Below are positions 56,021 to 64,000 of a DNA stretch of 64,000 nucleotides, piece by piece (the stretch's first letter is position 1; each line of letters opens with the position of its first letter). The notes under the pieces are model-generated. The model made no database searches, was not told the DNA's origin, and was given only the letters and a program-made list of their open reading frames with translations. The translations under genes were made by a program, and so were the position numbers. Origin of the DNA: Sphingobacteriales bacterium (lineage in GTDB: Bacteria > Bacteroidota > Bacteroidia > Chitinophagales > LD1); the NCBI GenBank assembly GCA_018262795.1, contig JADFDM010000002.1, forward strand, positions 1-64,000. Direction: 5' to 3'.

Positions 56021-57760
56021 TTATTGCACCACCAACATCTTCGACATCACATCGGGCATCGAATTAGGGCGATAACCGGTAATGCGGCAACTGTAAGTTC
56101 CGGGAGCTAAGTCCTTAGCGATTTTCCATGTAAAGGAAGTAACAGCACCGGTAGTTGTTTTAGCCACCAATTGCCCTTGTAGGTTATACAAACTCAATTC
56201 AGCTTTGGTATAAACGGTGTTGAAACGGAAGTAAAATTGCTCGGTAGCAGGATTGGGATAAACCGCCACTGAATTATCCCTGTTTAGCGAGTTGCCAATG
56301 GAACTGACAGGGCCACCTATCCGCGCAAGAAAGGCATCGTTTGTAGCGTTGTCCCCAATCAATACATGAGAGTCAAACACACAAGTGTCAGACACTGAGC
56401 CATTCTGATAAATGTAACCATTGTCGTCTGTCACTATCCCTCCAATTACAGCAGCGGGAACAAAGCCGTGAGCCGCATTCACTTTAGCCCACTGCGGAGT
56501 GCCATTATTATCATATTTCACCACGATGGTGTTGGTGTTAGGCACGCCAAAATTATTGGGCACAGGCATGTTCACAGTAATTACGCCAAAATGGGCGACT
56601 GAATCCTGAACACTCACCCCTACATAACTATTCCCCGCGATGTCGGTAGTAATAGCATATCGAAAGGAACGCATAGGAGAATGGTATAGCCATGAAGAGT
56701 CGCCATTGGTGGCTAATTTCTGAATAAAGAAATCATCGCTGTAGGCATTGCTCTGCTCCCCTTCAGTGGGGTTGATATATTCTCCGGTCAGGTATATATT
56801 GCCGGAACCATCGGTGGCTACTGCTTCGTTCTGATCGGGTCCTTGCCAAACACCGGCTCTGTTTGCCCAAGAGAAGGTTCCCGTACTCCCGTCAATTTTA
56901 GTGGCGAAGCGATCAAAATAATTGTCGTTGCTGGTAGGAATAATAGTTGACCCAAAAGAATTATCACCGGAGTAGCTGCCTACCGCAATACAGTTTCCAT
57001 CATTATCAATCGTGATGGCTAAAGGAAGTGCTACTCCAGGGTCAAGGCTGGTGTTGAGACTTTGAGAGGTAGTCGCCCATTTGTAGGTGCCGTTGCCGTC
57101 AAATTTTACAACAAACATAGCGCCACCGGCAGGGGCTAAGTTGTAAGTAATATTATGTCCGTCAAAATTGGCTGAAGTCCCCATCAAATCAGCAGCAAAA
57201 TATACATTGCCGGAATTATCCACCGCTACATTGCTGTTTCCAATAGGCATGATGGTACTGTTAGCTGCCACATCGCAATTTTTAGCCCAAAGCACATTGC
57301 CGTTGGGGTCTAACTTTACCAAGAAAGCGTTATCCGATGCGTTTGTATTGGTAAGCACATAACTGCCAAAGCGCAGGGTGTCGCTATCGTAGTATCCGCC
57401 CATAAACACATTGCCCGAAGCATCTGTCGCCAGCCCGGTGAGCACATCGTTGCCACCCCCTCCAAATGATATGGCCGAAAGAATAGTTCCATCAGTGGTA
57501 TATTTTGCAAGGAATATGTCATGGGTGTTGAAAGGATCCACGTTATCTAATTCACCGGTGCCAAAATCAATTTGAGAATCTTCAAAAGAGCCTGCACTAT
57601 AAAGAACATGGTGTGTTTTATCTATCGCCAAATTGCTGTTCATTACCTCACTGCCTCCAGTGGCTTGCACCGCCCAAGCATAAGAGGGAGTTTGAGCATT
57701 AGTGGCCATTGTAAACGCAAGCAATAAAAAAGTTGAAAGAGTAATCTTTTGGGTTTTCAT
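56021..57760 (-). CDS. SBBP/beta-propeller-like repeat protein with T9SS type A sorting domain
   Basis: Repeated DASGNVFMGGYYDSDTLRFGSYVLTNT / DNSGNVYFAADLMG / DGSGNIYLTGEY units. C-terminus VAVYPNPATEQFYFRF...LAPGTYSCRITGY. Confidence 0.92.
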   Translation of the reverse strand: MKTQKITLSTFLLLAFTMATNAQTPSYAWAVQATGGSEVMNSNLAIDKTHHVLYSAGSFEDSQIDFGTGELDNVDPFNTHDIFLAKYTTDGTILSAISFGGGGNDVLTGLATDASGNVFMGGYYDSDTLRFGSYVLTNTNASDNAFLVKLDPNGNVLWAKNCDVAANSTIMPIGNSNVAVDNSGNVYFAADLMGTSANFDGHNITYNLAPAGGAMFVVKFDGNGTYKWATTSQSLNTSLDPGVALPLAITIDNDGNCIAVGSYSGDNSFGSTIIPTSNDNYFDRFATKIDGSTGTFSWANRAGVWQGPDQNEAVATDGSGNIYLTGEYINPTEGEQSNAYSDDFFIQKLATNGDSSWLYHSPMRSFRYAITTDIAGNSYVGVSVQDSVAHFGVITVNMPVPNNFGVPNTNTIVVKYDNNGTPQWAKVNAAHGFVPAAVIGGIVTDDNGYIYQNGSVSDTCVFDSHVLIGDNATNDAFLARIGGPVSSIGNSLNRDNSVAVYPNPATEQFYFRFNTVYTKAELSLYNLQGQLVAKTTTGAVTSFTWKIAKDLAPGTYSCRITGYRPNSMPDVMSKMLVVQ

Positions 57761-58118
57761 AACTTAAAAATTTAGATGCGTGAGAAAACGTTTCCTGTTT
57801 AGTTACCGATGCGTGTTACATCCGTAAGCTACTTAATCGCGAAAACAAAACTAAAATGAGGAATAATTACCCGTGAATTAATAAATCCTAATTAAGGTTA
57901 ATGACAGTGAATGCTCTATTTAGGTTTAGAGGACACTTATAAAGGTTTCTTCCCTAACAAGTGGAAAGTAAATAATGAATTCAGGGGGAGTCATTTTCTA
58001 ATTGGAAAACAAGTACGGCATGTTTGAAAATATGACCTATTGGTACATCGAAGAAACAGAAATTACAGCATCAGAAAATCCGCCATGTGCTAAAATTTTT
58101 TATTCGCTATGCGCTCCT

Positions 58119-59018
58119 CTAATACACCTTTGTTTTGTAAGGCACTTTCTTGAGTTCATTGAACAACTGGCGGCATTTCTCTTTGCCTTCGGGATCGTTT
58201 TCGGCAAAGAACCAGTAATCTTCATAGTCGCCATGCCCCATTGCCAACTGCATAGTGCCCTGACTTTTGTGCTCGGCAATTTCCCAGTTTACAATAATCT
58301 GGTAGTTGAGCACATGGCGATAGCCGAATGGCGTAGTGCGGTCTAAACGGAACATAGCCGTATCGCCCAGCATCTTAGTTTCGGTATAATCTTTTAGTTG
58401 TGTAAAATGTTGAGTTACGGTATCGCCCTTAGAGGAGATAGAAACTCCGAGTATGACCGGTCGTTGCGCTGCGGGCAACGCCTGCACGGCCCGCAAAGCC
58501 AGAATGGTTGCCGCCTTGTGATGAGCATGGGTTTGAGGAACGGGTAAAAGGCAAAACAGAAAATCGTAATGATGATTAGTGAGAATTTCTTTCAAACGAG
58601 TACTGACCAAAGCAACATTCCAAGTGGTATCTAAAGGCTCCTTTTCATCGAGACCGTAATGAGCATCCTTCTGGTCTAAGAAAAATATGTTGTTGGTGCC
58701 GATAATTTTGCCCGCATTCATCAACTCCTGTTTGCGAATGCGCGGCAGGTTTTCGCGGCCTACCTTTTCATCGGTCAACTCAAGACCATAATAGGCATCG
58801 CCTAAAGTGGAATACTTATAACCGCCTTCGCCATTGGTAATTACACATTGATCCACCATGCCGCCTAATTCGTGAGTTATTTTATAAATGGTGGCGGCCA
58901 TGCCGGTTTCGTCATCGGGATGAGCCGTGACTACCAGCACCCGGAGATTGCTTGGCTGTGCTAAACTGATGAAAGGTAAAAGAAGAGCTACGCTGATGAA
59001 TTTAAGCAGATGTTTCAT
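58119..59018 (-). CDS. PIG-L family deacetylase (secreted)
   Basis: Signal peptide, VTAHPDDETG and HAHHKAATILALRA zinc-binding motifs. Confidence 0.93.
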   Translation of the reverse strand: MKHLLKFISVALLLPFISLAQPSNLRVLVVTAHPDDETGMAATIYKITHELGGMVDQCVITNGEGGYKYSTLGDAYYGLELTDEKVGRENLPRIRKQELMNAGKIIGTNNIFFLDQKDAHYGLDEKEPLDTTWNVALVSTRLKEILTNHHYDFLFCLLPVPQTHAHHKAATILALRAVQALPAAQRPVILGVSISSKGDTVTQHFTQLKDYTETKMLGDTAMFRLDRTTPFGYRHVLNYQIIVNWEIAEHKSQGTMQLAMGHGDYEDYWFFAENDPEGKEKCRQLFNELKKVPYKTKVY

Positions 59019-59208
59019 ACCTGCAAACATACAGCATAAGAGGGAATTGAAGCAAGGCTATTAATTGCGCCCACCCAACCGAACGGGCATACATTGATAA
59101 TTTGCGAAGGTGGATGGAATGTTGACGTAATGCGTTATTCAAGTTCAGTGACACCTTCATCACGCAATCATTTTCTTAAATAAAAATCAATTTTACGTTC
59201 TTCACCGA

Positions 59209-60549
59209 ATGAATAAGCTCACTCGCGGTCTCAGTTTAAAGCAGGCTGTCGCCATCAACATGATTGACATGGTGGGCATCGGCCCCTTTATTACTATTCC
59301 ATTTATTATAGGAGCTATGAACGGGCCGCAGTGTATTCTCGCATGGATTCTCGGAGCTGTTCTTTCGTTTACCGATGGCAGTGTGTGGGCTGAGTTGGGA
59401 GCCAAATGGCCACAGGCAGGCGGCAGTTATGTTTTTCTGCAAAACCTTTACGGCAAACAGAAATGGGGAAGGCTTATGTCGTTCCTTTTCATCTGGCAAA
59501 CGGTCATTCAGGCTCCCTTAGTTATCGCTTCGGGAGCTATTGGCTTTGCGCAGTATCTCACCTATTTGATTCCCTTAGAAGCCTGGCAACAGAAAGCCGT
59601 TTCGGGCAGCTTGGTAATAGTGCTGGCGTTTTTGTTGTATCGAAAGATTAGCGACATCGGCAAGATTTCGGTGTTTATGGGGATGGTAGTGGCAGGCACT
59701 ATCCTGTGGCTCATTCTGAGCGGAGTGCCGCATTTCAGTTCCACGCTGGCATTTACTTACTCTAAGGATGCGTTTGACTTTACACCCGTTTTCTTTTTTG
59801 GCTTAGGGCAAGCGAGCATCAAAAGTGTTTACTCCTTTCTGGGGTATTATAATGTGTGCCACCTCGGTGGAGAAATAAAAGATCCCTCGAAAAATATTCC
59901 GCGCAGCATCTTCATTTCTATTGCTGCTATTGCGGGGTTGTATCTGGCCATGCAGATCATGATACTGGGCGTATTGCCGTGGCAGGAGGCCAAAGATTCT
60001 CCGTTTATTGTGAGTATGTATTTTGAAAAGATATACGGTACAGAAGCTGCGCGTATAGCTACGGCAATGGTGCTGTTCATTGCCACTACTTCGCTCTTTG
60101 CCGTGATGCTCGGCTACTCTCGCGTGCCCTATGCCGCTGCGGTGGAGGGCAATTTCTTTTCCGTATTCGGCAAACTGCATCCCACCAAAAACTTTCCGCA
60201 CATATCGCTTTTAGTGTTGGCGGGTATCGGCTTTGTATTCAGCCTTCTTTTTAAAATGAAGGAGGTGATTACTGCCATAATTGTCATGCGCATCATCGTT
60301 CAGTTTCTGGGGCAGAGTGTGGGTATTATTCTATACCATCAGCAAAAGAAAAAAGAACACTTCCCTTACCGAATGTGGCTGTATCCTTTGCCGGCTCTTA
60401 TCGGTATGACCGTTTGGGTGTTTATCTTCTTTACAGCCGATGTGGTTTATATGGAAGGAGCTTTTGCAATGGTTGCTATCGGTGGCTTATTGTTTCTGCT
60501 TCACTCTTACCTGAACCGCAAATGGCCTTTTGCGAAGAAACAACTTTAG
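59209..60549 (+). CDS. APC family amino-acid permease
   Basis: 12-TM pattern, MVGIGPFITIPFIIGAMNGPQCILAWILGAVLSFTDGSVWAELGAKWPQAGGSYVFL. Confidence 0.93.
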   Translation: MNKLTRGLSLKQAVAINMIDMVGIGPFITIPFIIGAMNGPQCILAWILGAVLSFTDGSVWAELGAKWPQAGGSYVFLQNLYGKQKWGRLMSFLFIWQTVIQAPLVIASGAIGFAQYLTYLIPLEAWQQKAVSGSLVIVLAFLLYRKISDIGKISVFMGMVVAGTILWLILSGVPHFSSTLAFTYSKDAFDFTPVFFFGLGQASIKSVYSFLGYYNVCHLGGEIKDPSKNIPRSIFISIAAIAGLYLAMQIMILGVLPWQEAKDSPFIVSMYFEKIYGTEAARIATAMVLFIATTSLFAVMLGYSRVPYAAAVEGNFFSVFGKLHPTKNFPHISLLVLAGIGFVFSLLFKMKEVITAIIVMRIIVQFLGQSVGIILYHQQKKKEHFPYRMWLYPLPALIGMTVWVFIFFTADVVYMEGAFAMVAIGGLLFLLHSYLNRKWPFAKKQL

Positions 60550-61070
60550 CTTTTCTTTGAATTTGGCTGGCGGGTCTTTCGCTTGCGCAAACTCTTTTGC
60601 TTAAAATTATCAGACAGTACACTGATGTTGCCGTCCACTTCCAACACCGCGAGATTTACCTTTTGAATGTCCTTTACTCCATGTTCACGGATGGCTGCTT
60701 CCAATTCCTCCATCGTCAACATAGATGTTTCCAGATTCTCCTTTATCACCTTCCCTTCATAGATCAGCATCACTGAGTGACCCTGTACTGCATCGCTAAA
60801 CTTGGGAGAAAGTTTTAGCAGCCATTTGAACAAGTAATTGATTAGAAACAAGCCGGTAGCCGCTGCCATTCCACCTAACAAAGTATTGTCGGGGCCTACC
60901 ATGGCATTTTGCACACTGTTGCTGATGAGCAAGATAAACACCAAGTCTATCACCGAAAGTTGAGCGAGTTCTTTTTTACCAAACAAACGGAAGGCAAAAA
61001 TCACGAACAGATATATCGCAATAGCTTTGCCCGCAATCAACATTAAGGAGGATACATCAATTCCGTTCAT
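60546..61070 (-). CDS. DUF421 (YetF-like) membrane protein
   Basis: Three N-terminal TMs, FRLFGKKELAQLSVIDLVFILLISNSVQNAMVGPD, EGKVIKENLETSMLTMEELEAAIREHGVKDI. Confidence 0.9.
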   Translation of the reverse strand: MNGIDVSSLMLIAGKAIAIYLFVIFAFRLFGKKELAQLSVIDLVFILLISNSVQNAMVGPDNTLLGGMAAATGLFLINYLFKWLLKLSPKFSDAVQGHSVMLIYEGKVIKENLETSMLTMEELEAAIREHGVKDIQKVNLAVLEVDGNISVLSDNFKQKSLRKRKTRQPNSKKS

Positions 61071-61076
61071 CGTAAA

Positions 61077-62903
61077 TTAATTGAAGTGTTTCAGCCAATA
61101 ATGCGTGCAAGCTATGCGCCATACCAATGCAGCCTGCGAAGTATCTCCGCGCTTATAATTCTCTACGGTTTGTTTTAATTCTTGCTGATGGAGCCAGTCG
61201 AAACGATCATAGTCAATCTCCAACAAAAACTTCAAAGGCCCATTCAGCCATTTCACTTCACCGGGGGTCACAAAGCCTTTCTTATCCTTGCGCTCATACA
61301 CCGCCTGGGGCAATACGCTCTTCATGGATTCGCGCAAAATATATTTGGTTTCGGCTTTGTTGTTGATCTTGTCCTCACGGGGTAGGGTAAAGGCAAACTC
61401 CACCAAGCGATGATCTAAAAAGGGTACGCGCGACTCCAACGAAAAGGCCATCGAATTGCGATCTTCAAAATGCAGCAGCGTTTGCAGGGTAGAGTTGAGC
61501 AGAAGATGATAGAGGAAGTTAGCAAAGCGGTCGCTGGATTTATCTTTAAACACCAAACTCTTTTTATCACTCTTCAGGTATTTATCAAAGCGCGAATATT
61601 CCAGCGAATACATTCGGGCTTCGTTGCTGAATAGACTAACGAAACTCTTCATCAGAAAATCTCTTTTCTTCTGCGATGAAAAGTTTTCGCGGGCTGCCAG
61701 CGCATTCAGAATTGAACTTCCTCTTAAAAATTTTCCCTGCGAGAACAACTGCCCCAGCACTCGGTAGAAGGAATGTAAGTATCCGCCCAAATATTCATCG
61801 GCTCCTTGTCCATCTATCACCACGGTCACTCCTTCGCTCTTTGCCAACTGCATCAAGAAGTATTGCGAAATGAAGGAAGAACCCAGCACCGGCACATCGG
61901 CATGGTAAGCCACTCGGTGAAAACTATCGGTAATCTGTTGGTTAGAGGGAGAGAAATAATACGGTTGAATGTTAGAATATTTCTTCACTACCTCATACAC
62001 AAAGGGTCTTTCGTCCACATCGTCCTCATAATACACTGAAAAAGATTTGATGGGAGTATCGGGCAACAAAGTGGAGTAAACGGAAGCTATTGCGGAGGAA
62101 TCTAATCCTCCACTCAGGCAGGTGCCGTTCTGCACATCGCTTCGGGAATGCAATTTTACCGACTCGGTAAATAGAGTCTGAAACTTTTCCTTCTTCTCCT
62201 CCCAACTCAAATTAGAGTTCCCCTGATCCAACTGAATGTCCCAATATTTTTTGACAGTTATTCGCGAGTCTTCCCATATCAGATTATGAGCCGGGCGAAG
62301 AGTCATGATTTGGGTATAGAAAGTTTCATCGCGATAAACGCTCCATACCATTTGCAGCCCACGGTTAATCTGTTCCTTATTCAATTTTCCATCAAATACG
62401 GGGAGTGCTTTCAACGCTTTGTATTCCGAAGCAAAGTAAAGATCCCACCCCTTCTTGATATAGTAAAAGGGTTTGATGCCGAAACGGTCGCGCGAACAGA
62501 ACAGTCGCTTTCGATTTTTATCCCAAAGTGCAAATGCCCACATCCCCATAAAGTGATTGACGCAATCATCTCCGTAAAGTTTGTAGGCTGCGCAGACAAC
62601 TTCGGTATCGCTTTGCGTGCGAAAACGGTAGCCTTTTGCCTCCAACTCTTGACGCAATTCCAAGTAGTTGTATATCTCTCCGTTGAATACCAACACCACC
62701 TTATTATATTCAAAGGGCTGGTTGGCCGTATCGGAAAGGTCAATAATTTTTAAGCGATTGTGACCGAGTGCGCAAACTCCTTCGCTATAAGCTGCAGAAG
62801 CCTCCGGCCCACGGTGGGTAATAGTCTGAAGCATCCGATGCGTCAGATCGAGTTTCTTTTCTTCCGTAAGTTGTTTCTCTATTAAGCCGGCTATACCGCA
62901 CAT
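61077..62903 (-). CDS. asnB: Asparagine synthase (glutamine-hydrolysing)
   Basis: MCGIAGLIE N-terminal Cys, THRGPEAS, VFNGEIYNYLELR, CLSGGLDSSAIAS, SRVPFLDHRLVEFAFTLP. Confidence 0.96.
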   Translation of the reverse strand: MCGIAGLIEKQLTEEKKLDLTHRMLQTITHRGPEASAAYSEGVCALGHNRLKIIDLSDTANQPFEYNKVVLVFNGEIYNYLELRQELEAKGYRFRTQSDTEVVCAAYKLYGDDCVNHFMGMWAFALWDKNRKRLFCSRDRFGIKPFYYIKKGWDLYFASEYKALKALPVFDGKLNKEQINRGLQMVWSVYRDETFYTQIMTLRPAHNLIWEDSRITVKKYWDIQLDQGNSNLSWEEKKEKFQTLFTESVKLHSRSDVQNGTCLSGGLDSSAIASVYSTLLPDTPIKSFSVYYEDDVDERPFVYEVVKKYSNIQPYYFSPSNQQITDSFHRVAYHADVPVLGSSFISQYFLMQLAKSEGVTVVIDGQGADEYLGGYLHSFYRVLGQLFSQGKFLRGSSILNALAARENFSSQKKRDFLMKSFVSLFSNEARMYSLEYSRFDKYLKSDKKSLVFKDKSSDRFANFLYHLLLNSTLQTLLHFEDRNSMAFSLESRVPFLDHRLVEFAFTLPREDKINNKAETKYILRESMKSVLPQAVYERKDKKGFVTPGEVKWLNGPLKFLLEIDYDRFDWLHQQELKQTVENYKRGDTSQAALVWRIACTHYWLKHFN

Positions 62904-62975
62904 ATTAATCGCAGGTTAGAACTAACAGGCGCTAATTAAATACAATTCCCATTCATCGTTCCAGTGATTGTGTTT

Positions 62976-63773
62976 CTAAAAGCCGTCACCATCCAACATG
63001 TTGCCGAGACCGCCTAACACACTGCCTTCTTCTTTGCGCTTTCCAAACTGTGGTGAATATTGAATAATGCGCGAAGCCAACCGCGAGATGGGCAAGGTTT
63101 GCAGCCACACTTTGCCGGGGCCGCGCAATACGGCAAAGAAGAATCCTTCGCCACCGAAAATAGTGTTGCGAATACCTCCTATCATTTGTATGTCGAAATC
63201 AATATCCTTGGTGTAAGCAACTACGCAGCCGGTATCAATATGCAGCGTTTCCCCGAGGGCAAGCGTGCGCTCCATAATGTGACCTCCTGCATGAACGAAG
63301 GCCATGCCGTCTCCTTCTAATTTTTCCATGATAAAACCCTCGCCACCAAACAGACCGGTACCCAAGCGTTTCTGAAAATTGATTCCCAGAGAAACTCCTT
63401 TGGCCGCACACAGAAAGGCATCCTTTTGCGCAATTACCTTCCCCTCTAACTGCTGCAAATCGAGCGGAATAATTTTGCCGGGATAAGGCGAAGCAAATGC
63501 GACTCTCGCTTTTCCGGAACCGGAGTGAGTAAAGGCGGTCATAAATAAACTCTCCCCTGTTAACACTCGCTTACCGGCTGAGAGTAACTTGCCAAATATG
63601 CCGTCACTATCCTTGCTGCCATCTCCGAATATGGTTTGCATCTGCACGCTGTTGTCTTTATACATAAAGGCACCGGCTTCGGCAATAACGGTTTCCTGTG
63701 GGTCTAACTCTATCTCTACGCATTGCATCTCCTCTCCGAAAATGCGGTAGTCTATTTCTTGATTACTTCTCAT
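62976..63773 (-). CDS. TIGR00266 / AIM24 family protein
   Basis: YRIFGEEMQCVEIELDPQETVIAEAGAFMYKD, GGEGFIMEKLEGDGMAFVHAGGHI, NTIFGGEGFFFAVLRGPGKVWLQTLP. Start reassigned to MRSNQEIDYR. Confidence 0.92.
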   Translation of the reverse strand: MRSNQEIDYRIFGEEMQCVEIELDPQETVIAEAGAFMYKDNSVQMQTIFGDGSKDSDGIFGKLLSAGKRVLTGESLFMTAFTHSGSGKARVAFASPYPGKIIPLDLQQLEGKVIAQKDAFLCAAKGVSLGINFQKRLGTGLFGGEGFIMEKLEGDGMAFVHAGGHIMERTLALGETLHIDTGCVVAYTKDIDFDIQMIGGIRNTIFGGEGFFFAVLRGPGKVWLQTLPISRLASRIIQYSPQFGKRKEEGSVLGGLGNMLDGDGF

Positions 63774-64000
63774 GGGCTGTGTTTTTATTTTGCGAATATA
63801 GGTGATGGAGAAATATGGGGAACAGTTACCTTTGGTGATTGCTGGTATCAATGGCGGTATAATCATGGTGGGTCGTAGCCTATCCCGGTCGTAAACTGTA
63901 GAACATCTCAAATGCCTCGTTCCCTCAAAAGAGACTTCGTATTTAAACCTATAAAACCTGCGGCTGTTAGTTCATTGCCCTTTGTTTCTACTCCTCTATT

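Noticed and set aside
58002-58346. 114-aa plus-strand ORF overlapping the PIG-L deacetylase
   Set aside because: Mostly antisense to a well-supported CDS; no domain signal.
59803-60201. 132-aa ORF antisense to the APC permease
   Set aside because: Embedded in a clear 12-TM transporter gene; spurious.
1-64000. tRNA or rRNA genes
   Set aside because: No convincing T-arm/anticodon cloverleaf or rRNA core sequence was spotted by eye; tRNAscan-SE/barrnap would settle it.

Overview
This 64-kb window is a compact chromosomal segment from a member of the Bacteroidota. That assignment is an inference from the type IX secretion (T9SS) genes and cargo, PorT, a DUF3276/PUR protein, extended NusB, a TamA/BamA-like protein next to a TrmH-family gene, and TAnnTTTG promoter motifs. 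Most of it is housekeeping: dnaG, ubiE, engB, nusB, ychF, dnaE, nadC, gpmI, asnB, sua5/tsaC-type, two NOL1/NOP2/sun rRNA methyltransferases, glutamate formimidoyltransferase, transporters and hydrolases. The accessory content is a 2084-aa SprB-like cysteine-paired repeat adhesin, several T9SS-sorted surface proteins, a fused degenerate NagB-like + alpha/beta-hydrolase protein, a GldL-like mini-protein with a duplicated HW motif, and a few Bacteroidota-specific hypotheticals. No tRNA, rRNA, CRISPR array, prophage or intact transposon was seen. The least explained DNA lies between genes: a near-perfect 42-bp tandem repeat at the left edge, two degenerate ~42-nt periodic blocks in ~800-bp gene deserts (15.3 kb and 50.8 kb), a likely IS66 3'-end remnant at 14.9-15.07 kb, and micro-repeated 'CTAAT/ATTAG'-type spacers. 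No database searches could be run, so product calls rest on motif and family recognition from the translated ORFs.
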